Shown in pieces: positions 50,501 to 60,959 of a stretch of DNA of 64,000 bases. The first letter of the stretch is position 1. Each line of letters begins with the position of its first letter. The position numbers and the translations under genes are program-made. The notes below the pieces were generated by a model. The model worked only from the letters and a program-made list of their open reading frames with translations, was not told where the DNA came from and did not search any database. Source of the stretch: Nectonema munidae (lineage: Eukaryota > Nematomorpha > Nectonematoida > Nectonematidae); assembly GCA_030549495.1 (NCBI GenBank), contig JAUIRK010000790.1:19789-83788 (forward strand). The letters run 5' to 3'.

Positions 50501-53500
50501 TTTCTTCTGTTAGACTTCATTGATAAACTTGGTTTCAATGTCTTGGCATACGCTGATGACTTGTACATCTATACGTCATTTCACTCAAAATTTTAAATCA
50601 TCTACTCTCCAAACTAGAATTTCTAACCTGTATTCTAAAATAAAAGAAGAAATGAAAAAGTATTTACTCAAAATGAATAATGAAAATACGCAAGCTATCG
50701 TCTTCTCATCACAATGCGATCTTTTGCTTGATTGTCTTCACATTAATGAGAATATAAACAAGATTCAAAATAAAATCAACATACTGGGTGTGTATGCCTC
50801 TTGACAAACATTTATCTTATGATACCTTTATTAAATTTAAGCTTAAAGAAGGTTATCTCTTTCTGCGAAACTAACAACAATATAAAAAATTTCAGCTTTT
50901 GGTTTTAATTTTTAAATGTTACAAATACCAGAAACCTCATGCCTTGGCATCTCTTGTCGAAACAAGAAACTCTAGTTCCATTCTACAAACTTAGCAAGTA
51001 TGCTTACTACTCTCTATAAAGCATGTAGACTGTGGAATCTTATACCTTGTAATCTGAAAGAAGCTGAAAGTTTAATTAATTTTAGAAAAAATTTGAAAAC
51101 CTATCTATTTGTAAGCTATAATGATTTAATCTCTTCTCTTAATATTTATCTCTGAAACTATATTTCTCGTGTGACTGTTGTACCTATACTTTACTATGTA
51201 TTGTAGTTGCGTGTAAAATAAAATCTTCCTTCCTTCTTCTTCTTCTTATTATTATTATTATCGTTTTTAACTGATTAATAATTTTCCCAATTTACTATTG
51301 TGGAACCTTGTAGCATAATAAAAGAGACATAATAAAGAAAAAATAAGGTCATTTATACAAGTGTGATGGCAAACTCAACAAAAATTGCATCACTCATTGT
51401 AATTCATTATTTTTTTAATTTTGTTGTTGGCGAACCCAAAATCAAGTTTTTTTTATCACAAAAACATGACAATCGTTTTAGTGTATACACTTTTATCATT
51501 AAATGTCGCATTATTTTTGAAATAACCAAAAAAAATCAGTACAATTTTTGGTATTTTGATGCAAAATATTTTTTATCACTATGATAATGCATACATGAAA
51601 TCGTAGTTAATATTTTTCAAAAAAATCATTTCATGCCCCAAATGTATTTTCTCAAATTTGGGTTACTTCAATAACAATTTTCTTCAATCCGAAAATTTAT
51701 TGATCATTGCACTTTAGCAGAGATTTAAACATGGTATAAATAAATTATACAAGGGAATATTATTTAATTTATTTGAAAAAATTAGGAATACGATTTTGAT
51801 CTATTCTGTTTTAAAAGATTTTGTAATCATCACATTATTTAAATTTGTTGAAAAAATTAAGATTTCACAAAGTTTTGTGAAGATTTCGGTAAAAAGTCAT
51901 ACTCTTGAAAGTTGTGATCCAAAATTATTTACTCATTTCATTTTGTCGGCTAGCATTTGTTATGAGGAACGTAGTAAAGAAAGAGATAATTTTGAAAAAC
52001 AAAAAATAAGATTTAACATATGTTGTACATATTGAAAAGTAATGCCCCAAATGTATTTTCTCAAATTTGGGTTACTTCAATAACAATTTTCTTCAATCCA
52101 AAAATTTATTGATCATTGCACTTTAGCAGAGATTTTAACATGGTATAAATAAATTATACAAGGGAATATTATTTAATTTATTTGAAAAAATTAGGAATAC
52201 AATTTTGCTCTATTCTGTTTTAAAAGATTTTGTAATCATCACATTATTTAAATTTGTTGAAAAAATTAAGATTTCACAAAGTTTTGTGAAGATTTCGGTA
52301 AAAAGTCATACTCTTGAAAGTTGTGATCCAAAATTATTTACTCATTTCATTTTGTCGGCTAGCATTTGTTATGAGGAACGTAGTAAAGAAAGAGATAATT
52401 TTGAAAAACAAAAAATAAGATTTAACATATGTTGTACATATTGAAAAGTAATAGAAGGATGTTTCGATTCTTTAATCAAATTTGGCTGAAAAATAATATT
52501 ATGTTTTTCAACTAGTGCCACTCCATTCATTATAGAGAGAAAAACTTTTTAATTTACTGTATTCCTATACTGATATCAACGGACCCAATAGTCGGGAATG
52601 GATGCAAAATCGGCTCTACTTAAATTTCATATAGAATTAAGAACTTGTTAACAAAGTAAAAAGTCAAAAAAATTTTTTAGAGTAAATATCGAAATAAAAT
52701 GTGTAAAATTATAATTTGTCAACGGAAATTTTTTATTTTGCATCCATATAGAACTGAAAAATTGGGTTCATTTAATTATTTACTTATGGACAATAAAAGG
52801 GAAAGAGAATCCATTTCTTCTAGATCTAGAATAATGTTTGATGTGTTCAATTTTTTTTGGATAATTCGGTTTAGAAAACAAGAATTTCCTATTCTTCTGT
52901 ATAACATTTCATTATTTATAAGTGATAGATAGCTAATACATAATCAATTTTAAAAATTATGCGAGCATATTGTAATACAATTTTGGAATAGTATAACATT
53001 ATCTTGTCATCTTCTTTTTATCCTATTTCTACACAGAAAATTTTTTAGACTTCAAGTAAGATTAAAAAAAACTTCTAAAAATTCAACTGAATGTTTTCAA
53101 TCTCAGTTCAACTCATTATTTTTATCACGTAAGACGCTTTTCTTTTTCCTATTACATGCATACAAGTTTTAAAAGGCATAGTGTGAAATTAAAGAAGGTA
53201 TCATTCATTTTATTCTTAATACCGATTATGTATCTGATTTTCCCTTTCTAGGCTAGGCCATTTCAATCTGTAATCGGATAACAAAGGGTAAAACCAACTA
53301 TAACCGTATCTTAAATAACTGCCAGAGTCAAAATATTTAATAAAAATGATTATTTAAATTCATTTTATTGTATTGAATAATCGATTTAGCTACGATAAAA
53401 GGGTAATAACTCAGCATTTAGCCTTTAGAATTGCTAATGTCAAACAAAATGAAGAATGAGTGCATAATAGTTCTATCGTGCTTTTATAGCAAGATACTAG

Positions 53501-56500
53501 ATACACCAGACGTCTTGGAAAGATGGCTGAATGGTTTGAGTCTTGATCTAAAATCTAAAGGTCATGCTATTAGAAAGTAGAAAGCACATACACACACACA
53601 CTTGGTTAAATTCCTATTATATGAATCACAACAAGCATGATATTGTTATTACTTCTCTCATAAGATCATATTATATAAATGGAAAAAAATAGAAATCACC
53701 TATTCATCTCATATAGAAATTGTTGTATATGTTGTATATAATATAAGGTGAATTCTCTTTGAAAACGATAAACACTGTTTATCATTATCAACTCAATTCA
53801 TTGTTGGTTGAGGTGAAGAGGTGTATGAGTATAAACAATAACCTCATTTTCACTTATGACCTAGAAAAGAGAAATGGCGATTATGTAAAAGTAATAAATG
53901 TTGCTGGCTACCTCCTTCAAATGACATGACCGAAGAATGCAAAGTAGCCAGAGCTTTATTCAAGTTTCATAGTATATAGACTTATACAGTGTCATGTATA
54001 TACGGACGGATAATGATATACAGGCACAGTGAATATACCATATATGAATCGTTATATTTAACGAAGGGAGAAAGTTCGTTCAGAAAACAACTTTCTTTGA
54101 TGAGGATAAGTTGCAATTTTCTCAAAAGTATTCATTCGCCTCTGTGTACTTGTTTCTCCGATACATTTAAAATACTATAAAACATTCGCATTACGTGAAG
54201 GGAAAATAATAATTGGTCCTGATTCAGAGTTTTAGGTCAAATGTATTCATACGTATTGGAATGTCCTAAAAATCAAAAAAATGTTTGAAATTCATTGTTT
54301 TATAGTTGAAAATCCATGGTAAAAATATTTGAAAGTAAAATAAAACATTTTTCCATTATATGTAGACTATCTATTTAATGTAATATTAGAGAAATTTTTT
54401 ATATTTTTTGTTTAAATGTATGTATTTTATTTGTAAACTCAATTTCTAGTGAAAACTGATTTATTCTGTTCATTTAAATTTTAAGAACACAAAATAAGCC
54501 TGTTATCGTTTAATCCAAAAATACATGAAAACTGATCAATAATTTATAAATATAAATGAAAAAATGTTCAAAATGCTTGTATACATTATTTGCAATTAGA
54601 AAATATTGAGTATCAAAGAAAATTTCTTTTCATTTTTGAACACTCTAATACTATCTCCTCATCATATATATATTTATTGCCATGTATATTTATAGCAAAG
54701 TAAGGAATTTATTACAAATGCCTAAATGTAAAAAAATCCCATCATTGGATTTCACGAGCAAAACTTCAATGCCTTAATAAATTGTTGTTAAAATCCAGCA
54801 GCCATCTTTGTATCGACAAAAAGACTGGATGATGCTGTGCGAACCAGAAAATCAAAGTTTTCCATCTTTTTGAGTAAAGAGCAAAGACATGAATAATTTA
54901 TTTTTTTAATTTTGTACAATAAACCAATGAATGGTTGGAAAAAAGATTTTTCAACTTAACTTTTCAATTTTTATTATTTGATCATTACTATATACATACA
55001 GTTTTAGGAAATATATTGATTCTTATGTTCATTCATATTACACAAACTGAAACTCAAATGGGAAAGGTAGAGGTATGCCAAAACATGTGTAAAGAATCCG
55101 CTATAAAAAACTATTAAATTATAATTAAAAAAAATGGAATATTTAACATTCCTTATTTTATACGGTATTCATGTAAGTGAACTTTACATGACGTGAAAAC
55201 TACTTTCAGCTTCAATAAAAAAATATAAAAAAAATGTTTTTAAAGACTTATAATAGAACTAGACTATTGTATTTGTATAATTGTTTTGAACGTCATCAAT
55301 AATATAGTTAAAACAAACGCGAACGATTTCTTCTTAAACTTACTTGATCTCGTCTTTTCTTTGGGGTGAAATGGGTTGAAAAATAAATATTTCGCTTTTA
55401 TTATGGTTAACTTTAGAATCTAAATCCAATTATAAAAAGAAGTTATACTCCAGGTTTAGTTTTCAACGCCATCAATAATAATACGTTATAGAGGTCGTCA
55501 AATAAGATGTTTTAAAATAATTTGTCGCTTTCTTTCTTTGCTTAGGTGGACACGCCACTTGTTCTGATAAGCGAAAAATCGGATAACATACAAAATCATA
55601 ATTGAAATAAATGTTGTCTATTTAGTTTTAGTATCTAAAAACAGAATCCTCATAGCGGATTAAGCAAGCCCAAATAAAATGCTAAGAAAAAGTTTTCATT
55701 ACTTTGCAGCCTTCACAAGAATGAACTCCATAATGGAAACCACTCGCTTTGTCCCCACAAATTTTACACAAAACGAAATTGCCATCAAATTCTAAAGAAG
55801 CATTTTCAAATATAAAATACAGACAATGTAAAGCGCGATTTAAATATATGAATTATTAGATATAAGCCCAATAAGATTAAGTTTTTAATTTAGAAAAACT
55901 ATTGTATACTTAAAAAATGGGCTTATTAGCAAAAATTAAATAGTCTATTCCAAATAATGCCCAAAAAGAAAAATTATTTACGGAAGAATGATTTGATATG
56001 TCGTATATGCCAGTGTACATGCTCGTCGATAAAGAGACGTGGAGGGGGCAAAGAAAAAGGGTGAGTTCCACCCCTCTGCTGAAATTTATACCTCTGGAAC
56101 TCACTTGAAATATAAAAATGTATAAACTTTCTTATAATCCAGCCTCCAAGGTTTGTCACTATCTCCTTAGAGTCTCGAGGCGGGGTTGCTCCTTTAAACA
56201 GTTTAATTTTGTCTTTAAAAATTAACTTATAAACAGAACACTCTATTTTTTGTAAATAAAATATTCTTTATTTTTCTAAATCAATATATATATAATTAAA
56301 ATTAACTCCAACTTTATTTACTTTATTGAAAAGAATGAAAAAGTTAGGCACATATGAATATTTTACAGAAAATACCGAATTAGAAAACTCCAAAGATCCA
56401 AAAATGAAGTTAGTATAACGTAATCTGTTACAAAAAAAAACAACTCGCATGTGATACGCGAAATAAACCGTTTTTAGAACTATTTGATCTTTTTTCAATT

Positions 56501-57277
56501 CTATTATTGATAGCTTGGCAACTTTCGGAGGCATTTCCTATGCTAAACGAAGTGCGACAAGTATACAGTACACATTTGTAAGGTTATTATATATATTTTT
56601 ATTTTTTATTTAGAATAGAATTAAAAAAAGATAAAATAAAATACAAAAAAGGTAAAATAGAATTGGAAAAAGAAAATTAAAAAAGAAATGAAAATGGTAT
56701 ATATGACAAAATTTGATTATACACGAGATTGCGTGATAAGCGATTGAATAACATGATACACGAGTATATACGCTAATTAGTTATATTCTAATAATAATTT
56801 TATATGATTTTAATTATACAATTTGATTTTTTGTTACACATGAACAATATTTTTCAAAAGAGCAAACTTACTACTTCTATTGTTCAAAATGGCAAAAGTT
56901 ATCGTTTAATTTAAAAAGTAAACAAAAATTAAAACGTGATCAATTGATTGACTATTTACACTAAAATTTAAACTAGCCAACATATAATAAGCCAGAGCAA
57001 CTACCGAAAAGAAAGCGCTGAGCACTGATTTTTTAAAAATAATAAAAATGTTTTTACCGATTTCAGAAGAATTTTTTACGATTGAGTTAGAATTATCATT
57101 AATATTTTTATTATCAACACAGGGTTCACTGGGTGAGATGGAATAGCTATTTTCACTTTTAGCATAGTCAAAAGAATACGAAGTCTCCAAATCCTCATTT
57201 TCCAGAGTGTAGGAAGAAGAGTTTAGGAGTTTGGTAAAGCTGAAATTACTTCCAAAATTTCGAGCATTACAAGTCAT
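37638..57277 (-). CDS. E75: Nuclear receptor E75 (NR1D3; ten coding exons, 793 aa)
   Basis: Ten exons (57277-57058, 55791-55703, 49536-49392, 46057-45816, 44272-44132, 43438-43279, 41179-41027, 40964-40795, 40390-40279, 38587-37638) join with phases 1, 0, 1, 0, 0, 1, 1, 0, 1 into one 2382-nt frame. Residues 1-73 are a low-complexity A/B region. The DNA-binding domain (82-151) has both four-Cys zinc fingers, the P-box in CEGCKGFF, and [16 protein letters not shown], nearly identical to insect E75. [14 protein letters not shown] (152-165) is the E75 hinge start. The ligand-binding domain spans about 230-445, with [39 protein letters not shown] and [20 protein letters not shown] recognisable but unusually diverged. 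The long C-terminal F region ends with QPMDLSKK (766-773), counterpart of insect QPLNLSKK. E75 is induced by ecdysone and acts as a repressor that binds heme in insects; heme ligands were not verified here. Introns carry several MITEs, a LINE and a 409-bp duplication. Other first exons (isoforms) are likely. Confidence 0.95.
38588..40278 (-). other. E75 intron 9 with hAT debris
   Basis: A 1.7 kb intron. About 38780-38950 is a low-complexity TATTTGTATTTGTATTTG stretch, and 39250-39545 is a plus-strand hAT transposase fragment; the two may be parts of one old element. Confidence 0.65.
39250..39545 (+). pseudogene. hAT transposase C-terminal fragment
   Basis: One plus-strand frame reads [20 protein letters not shown]; another, further on, reads [20 protein letters not shown] then MFIRCN. 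These match the hAT dimerisation region (DPL.YWK....FP.LS..A and VFS.GG......LS..TFE.LMFI). At least one frameshift separates them. It lies antisense inside E75 intron 9. Confidence 0.75.
40279..40390 (-). CDS. E75: E75 exon 9 (residues 441-477)
   Basis: Acceptor TATATTTTAG|ATGAAT; codes [20 protein letters not shown] and [15 protein letters not shown], just after the LBD. Donor GAAG|GTAAAC, phase 1. Confidence 0.88.
40529..40618 (+). mobile_element. TTAA MITE, family A, shortened
   Basis: Left part TAGTCCTTTGAAGACCAGCG and right end TTGGTCCTCAAATGGTTAA remain; the middle (AAGCAGACGATTAG block) is deleted. It sits in E75 intron 8. Confidence 0.75.
40795..40964 (-). CDS. E75: E75 exon 8 (residues 384-440, LBD helices 10-11)
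   Basis: Acceptor GTGAATTTAG|AAAAAAC after a 62-bp intron; codes [20 protein letters not shown] and [20 protein letters not shown]. Donor AAG|GTAAGC, phase 0. Confidence 0.94.
41027..41179 (-). CDS. E75: E75 exon 7 (residues 333-383, LBD)
   Basis: Acceptor TATATTTAG|ATGCTTTG; codes [20 protein letters not shown] then [12 protein letters not shown], aligned with insect FNFAERMNSMNLTDAEIGLF. Donor CATG|GTAAAA, phase 1. Confidence 0.93.
41408..41537 (+). mobile_element. TTAA MITE, family A
   Basis: TTAACCCTTTGAGGACCGGT at the left and TGGTCCTCAAAGGCTTAA at the right; 130 bp, in E75 intron 6. Confidence 0.9.
41963..42092 (+). mobile_element. TTAA MITE, family A
   Basis: TTAACCTTTTGAGGACCAGT at the left and GGTCTTCAAAGGGTTAA at the right; 130 bp, well preserved, 425 bp from the previous copy in the same intron and same orientation. 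Confidence 0.92.
42417..42919. mobile_element. Foldback element with TGTAAATT ends
   Basis: TGTAAATTCCACCCCTC...CCCTACGAAATTTCC at the left is mirrored at the right by GGGGTGGAAGTTTCGTGGGG...AAATTTACA. About 500 bp, no coding sequence, superfamily unknown. It lies in E75 intron 6. Confidence 0.6.
43279..43438 (-). CDS. E75: E75 exon 6 (residues 280-332, LBD, diverged)
   Basis: Acceptor ATATTACAG|GAAGGA; codes [20 protein letters not shown] and a Lys/Asn-rich stretch in place of the insect 'GLFDALFVRLICMFDSSINS' region. Donor AACG|GTAAAC, phase 1. Confidence 0.88.
43880..44040 (+). repeat. tRNA-derived SINE
   Basis: A tRNA-like head has an A-box-like TTAGTTCCAGTGTATTAGAG and a B box GGGTTCGAATCC (about 43929-43940). 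It is followed by an unrelated body and a tail of AAAAATAAAAAAAAATAAAA. The head lacks a paired acceptor stem, so this is a SINE rather than a working tRNA gene. It is in E75 intron 5's downstream neighbour, between exons 5 and 6. Confidence 0.65.
44132..44272 (-). CDS. E75: E75 exon 5 (residues 233-279, LBD helix 3 region)
   Basis: Acceptor GTATTAG|GCATGTCC; codes [20 protein letters not shown] then [16 protein letters not shown]. Donor AAT|GTATGA, phase 0, chosen because DKINLLN continues the conserved DDKFTLLK block. Confidence 0.92.
45816..46057 (-). CDS. E75: E75 exon 4 (residues 152-232, hinge and start of LBD)
   Basis: Acceptor TACGTGTAG|CTGTTCG; codes [20 protein letters not shown] and a helical linker ending FVESDAEY. 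Donor TAC|GTAAAT, phase 0. Confidence 0.95.
47395..47455 (+). repeat. tRNA-like fragment
   Basis: TGGCTGAGTGGAAGACTAGT then TAGACTCAAACTGTCTGGTC has the A-box and anticodon-arm layout of a tRNA (an anticodon-like loop CTCAAAC), but no good B box follows. Probably a SINE or tRNA pseudogene in E75 intron 3. Confidence 0.4.
48083..48112. repeat. (TA)n microsatellite
   Basis: Alternating TA tract interrupted once by TATT, in E75 intron 3. Confidence 0.85.
49392..49536 (-). CDS. E75: E75 exon 3 (residues 104-151, second zinc finger)
   Basis: Acceptor TTAAATTTAG|GGATTC; codes [36 protein letters not shown] and [10 protein letters not shown]. Donor GATG|GTATTC, phase 1. Confidence 0.97.
49612..50010. 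mobile_element. Rearranged TTAA MITE fragments, family A
   Basis: A left-end piece (GTTTGAGGACCAGTGTAAT) near 49615-49640 is separated by about 265 bp from a right half (CCATTGAAAAAGAAAGCAGA...TAAAGGGTTAA) ending at 49969. It is followed at once by a reversed left-end piece (GACACTGGTGTCTGAAATGG then TTAA) to about 50007. This is either an insertion into a copy or copies landing in one another. Confidence 0.6.
50144..50282 (+). mobile_element. TTAA MITE, family B
   Basis: TTAACCCATTTACGACCAAT and GCTTGGTCTTAAATGGGTTAA form inverted ends with intact TTAA on both sides. The interior has CTATTTTGGAACATAAGTAA and AAATCGTCTGCGTTTTTT. A second copy is at 59771-59906. It shares the CGTCTGCTTT word and end layout with family A. 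Confidence 0.88.
50405..51262 (+). mobile_element. LINE 3' fragment (CR1/L2/Daphne-like reverse transcriptase)
   Basis: [20 protein letters not shown] is the reverse-transcriptase block before the catalytic [21 protein letters not shown] follows in a second frame, with a stop/frame change between them near 50518. Further on, [20 protein letters not shown] and [11 protein letters not shown] form the usual C-terminal LWN..P..L.....F...LK..LF motif. The 3' end is a CTTCTTCTT/TTATTATTA microsatellite (about 51225-51262). The 5' part is missing, as for most LINE copies. It is antisense to E75, in intron 2. Confidence 0.9.
51633..52450. repeat. Recent 409-bp tandem duplication
   Basis: 51633-52041 and 52042-52450 are head-to-tail copies with about four single-base differences, starting ATGCCCCAAATGTATTTTCT. 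It lies in E75 intron 2. Each copy contains a 79-codon open stretch without an ATG, which I do not regard as a gene. Confidence 0.95.
53515..53585 (+). repeat. tRNA-Ser/Leu-like fragment
   Basis: AAGATGGCTGAATGGTTTGA then TCTTGATCTAAAATCTAAAG resembles the first half of a Ser or Leu tRNA with an A box. The B box is missing. Likely a SINE head in E75 intron 2. Confidence 0.45.
55703..55791 (-). CDS. E75: E75 exon 2 (residues 74-103, first zinc finger)
   Basis: Acceptor TTCTTTAG|AATTTGATG; codes [20 protein letters not shown] then [10 protein letters not shown]. Donor AAA|GTAATG, phase 0. Confidence 0.96.
57058..57277 (-). CDS. E75: E75 exon 1 (residues 1-73, A/B region)
   Basis: ATG at 57277; Ser/Asn-rich [20 protein letters not shown]... 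ends [10 protein letters not shown]. Donor ATCG|GTAAAA, phase 1, makes 'EI-EFDG' with exon 2, as in insect E75 isoforms (IEFDG). The frame stays open upstream without an ATG, so this could extend as a spliced exon. Confidence 0.8.
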
Positions 57278-59770
57278 TACTTTTTCACAAGGAATTATGT
57301 GTAGAGGGAAAGTTAACGAACATTGGGCAAATTGAAAGCAAGGCCTTACAGAAAGAGAAGAAGTGTGAGGTGTGGTGTGGTATTGTAAGTTTGAGTGGTG
57401 CCTAAAATACTGTTGAAGCTAAGTAAATAGAATAGATGAATAGGTGGTGCGCTGACATCCAGATGCCTTCACGCTCTTGGTCAGCCTCAATTTCGTCATC
57501 ATCTTCGCAATGATGTACACAGTATATACGAGACTTAGAAAAATAACATTACTGAAAGGGACACGGCAAAGTAGGTGAAAGTTAAACGGCAAATAGGTAA
57601 GCGTAACAACACATGAGATGACTTGACACATAGGATTGCGCTATTGTTAGCATTTTTCTCCCTCTATACTTTATATACACATATCATTGTTAGATATTTG
57701 CTATCTGAATCAAAAAGATCGCCATACAAAATAAATCCTACATAGCCTATATATACACACACACACATACAAAGGTAAGACACACTAACTAAAATATATA
57801 TGCATGCATATCAAAGAAGATATTGTAATACGCATGCATGCTTTGGTTACTTACTACCTGATTATACATACATACACGTATACGTCTTTTATGTAGTGCC
57901 TGAAGACTCCTCCATTTCCTTATGCAAATATTGGACCTGGGGAATGTTAGCAAATATTGGACCTGGGGAATGTTAGCAAATATTGGATCTGGAGAATGTT
58001 AACAAATATTGGAGCTGCAAATCAAGCAACCATTTGTATTTCTGTTATCTCAATTTCAGGCCAAATGATGATGTATTAAGAGTACGCTACGCCAATCAAG
58101 GCTGTATTGTAATTGGCTAATCAAATAGTAAAAAATATTTTTGCCAATATTTTGTATTAAAAGATGAGCAAAAATGATGAACCCATGAAAGATTCATATA
58201 CATATACGATTTTCAGTTATATAGAATTGACCAGAAACCTTTAAAAGATTGAACATGACAAGACAAATGATATTTTTATCATAAAACTTCGTACGAACTT
58301 ATTTTAAATATCGCATGCAGAGGAAGGAGTTTTAGAAGGAATCAATAAAAAAAATTTATAATAGCTACAAAACTTATTATTATTTATTATCATGTATAAC
58401 ACAATCTATCAAAAATTAGATAATTTGACAACTGTCTGAATTTTATAATAATCTTCCATACTTGAACAGATAAGGATTTCTCGATCAAAATTAGGGTTTA
58501 ATGAGGAAACATGAGGAGGGCAAGACGACAATATTAAATAATTTTATCAAAAAATATGGGCAACATACAATTCTTCCGAAAAATACCAGGATCATTTCGA
58601 AAAAGTGAATTATTCTTTTCTTAAAAGTTTAGAAAAAACTAAGCAATCACGTGCAAAGAAAAGCCATGAATAAAAGTTAAAATAGGTAAATAAGTAGAAA
58701 ACAGCAAAGCTTTTATTCAAATAAATTCTTTGAACAATAAATTTTCGATCACTCTGGTCTTCTTTAGATCAAATATTTCCAGTAAATTTTTTTTCAAATA
58801 ATTTCCCTTCTCATAACGGTTGAGTTGATCTGAAGGAGAGCAGAACGTGGTCGAAAATCTATTGCTCATGAGATGGATTTCAACCCAGAAGAACACTACT
58901 GATATGTTTTTGATCACCGTAACCAATTAAATATCAGAACAATTTTTCAGATTTAAAAATGTGCAAAAACAGAAACACGGAGCTTTGATGAAAATAAAAT
59001 TCACATCCTTTAGTTCGATAATCAAAACGAAAAATTCTAGGTTTTGGATTAAACATGTACATTTTATCCAAATTCATCTTAGAATTATCAACAATTCTTG
59101 TAATTAAAATGCACCTTATAATATAATTAACAAATTAATTTCATCGAAACGCATCTTAGACATGCTTTGATATTTCACCAAACCTTTAGAGAGGTTGAAC
59201 AAGGGAAACAACCTGTAAGAAAGTGGTATTCACTACTAAACCCAATTAAATTTACCACTATCTAAATTTATCTAATGTTTTGAAGACAGCGTTATAAAGT
59301 ATTAACCTGGCAAAAGATTTGTCTTATATAAATTCGAGTAGTTTTTTATTGTACAGTCAATTTAAAATTACTACTTCGTGATTTTTATTTATACTTGCAA
59401 AGTAGTGTAAATTTTTATTCAAAATCAACAACTAAATTTTCAATATACCCACCTCGCAGGTATCTTTATCTCTGTGAAAGAAAACATTAGAAAATACTTA
59501 CGGTTATTCGCATTGTATTTTGAAAAAATATATAATGTCATATTCAAAAAAACATTTTAACGAATTGGAATTTTTATATTGTTTACATCTGCAAAGAACT
59601 CAAAAGAATTAATGAGATATAACATGTTAGCTACTATAAGATGAATGTGTTGTGTAAATAATATTGTTCTGATGTATGTTAGTTTTTGTATAAGATATAC
59701 TGGATAGACTATAATTGTTTCATTTTTGTTAGTTAATACTACTACAGTGCTTAGATATTATAAGTTTAAA
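57278..59770 (-). other. E75 upstream region
   Basis: It should contain promoter and 5' UTR sequence for the isoform that starts at 57277. There is a CA-rich tract near 57.75 kb and a 26-bp minisatellite at 57924-58016. I cannot identify a core promoter or a confident ecdysone response element by eye. Confidence 0.4.
57924..58016. repeat. Minisatellite, 26-bp unit, 3.5 copies
   Basis: GCAAATATTGGACCTGGGGA+ATGTTA repeats at 57924, 57950 and 57976, with a partial unit to 58016. The first two units are identical and later ones carry a few changes. It is about 650 bp upstream of the E75 ATG. Confidence 0.95.
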
Positions 59771-59906
59771 TACCCATTTACGACCAATGTTCCTATTTTG
59801 GAACATGAGTAATTTCATCTTCGTCTGCTTTTTTCAATGACTTTGAATATAAATCGTCTGCGTTTTTTTAGATATCGTCTGCTTTGCTTGGTCTTAAATG
59901 GGTTAA
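59771..59906 (+). mobile_element. TTAA MITE, family B
   Basis: ACCCATTTACGACCAATGTT and GGTCTTAAATGGGTTAA; nearly identical to the copy at 50144-50282. TTAA lies at 59766-59769, a few bases outside the left end, so the left boundary is slightly altered. Confidence 0.88.
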
Positions 59907-60959
59907 GCATGTTCATAAAGTACGTTCTTTATTATAAGCAGAGCTTCAGCGCAGGAGACGGCTTGTAAACAAAATTGAAATTTGTATTAATTATAAAATT
60001 AATATTGAAAAATGGCTCATATCCCCGGCTCCAGCCAACTTAAATGTTTAGTAGTTCAGGAGAATATTTAGTATAAACTTAAAACTCAAAACGGTACCCT
60101 TTCACTACAAATTAATCATTTATGATACATCGATTAGAAAGCGTTTTACTAATAAAAATAGTTACCCCTCAACGTTGCGAAAACGCGACATAAAAAATCG
60201 TGATCATTTTTGTCTAATGTTGCATATTTGCAATAAACAAAAAAATTCAAACTTAAAAACGTGGTTATTTTTTTTCAATACGAAAATGTTGTAAAAACAT
60301 TAGGCTTCCATCATGAATGAACAATTTCTAAAATAAAGTTTTTTGGAAAAATATTCTTGAAAAATCTAGCTTTTTAAGTTACATTGTTTGAGGTTGGAGT
60401 CAAATAAGGGCATCAAAAGTAAAAGTAATATTTTTTAAATAATAATGTTAAAAACACTTCAAAACATAATCTCTAAATTGCGGTAACCTGTAGGTTCTGC
60501 GTTGCGTTAATTCAACGTAAAGCACAAATGTGTAGTTTCCAAGCTACATATGACATTGAAATATAATATTGATCATTCATAATATGGGAATGTTTTCTTA
60601 TTTTTTTCATTGCTCAATTTTAATTCTATGCCTATAGTATAATAGTTAGATAATTATATAGTCTATAGTTACATAATCTTTACCAAAAGTATCTATATAG
60701 TAAAAAAGTTAGATAGTCATAGATAATCTATTTTTTCTAGATTCATTTGTTGTATAGTAGTGATCATCATTTTTTGTTGAATACAAAGTTAAAGGTGCTA
60801 GAGCCGGAGTCAGAGAATTTTGTCCGGATCCGTACCCCTGATTATAAGGTTCTTCATTTCAGGGTTTAAGTAAGTTGGAAAATTAATTCTAAGTTAAGAA
60901 AAAGAAGAAGAAAAATTTATTTGCTCAGGAAAAAAATACATGATATATATATGCAATAT

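Noticed and set aside
51796-52444. Duplicated 79-codon open frames, a possible gene pair
   Set aside because: Neither copy has an ATG at its start, no domain is visible, and the duplication covers 409 bp of ordinary intron sequence.
52699-52932. 77-codon frame with ATG in E75 intron 2
   Set aside because: AT-rich composition, no domain and no flanking splice signals that fit E75.
55910-56159. Minus-strand open frames between E75 exons 1 and 2, considered as an isoform exon
   Set aside because: They do not end at a donor in phase with exon 2 and include an inverted GAGTTCCA/TGGAACTC pair that looks like a repeat.
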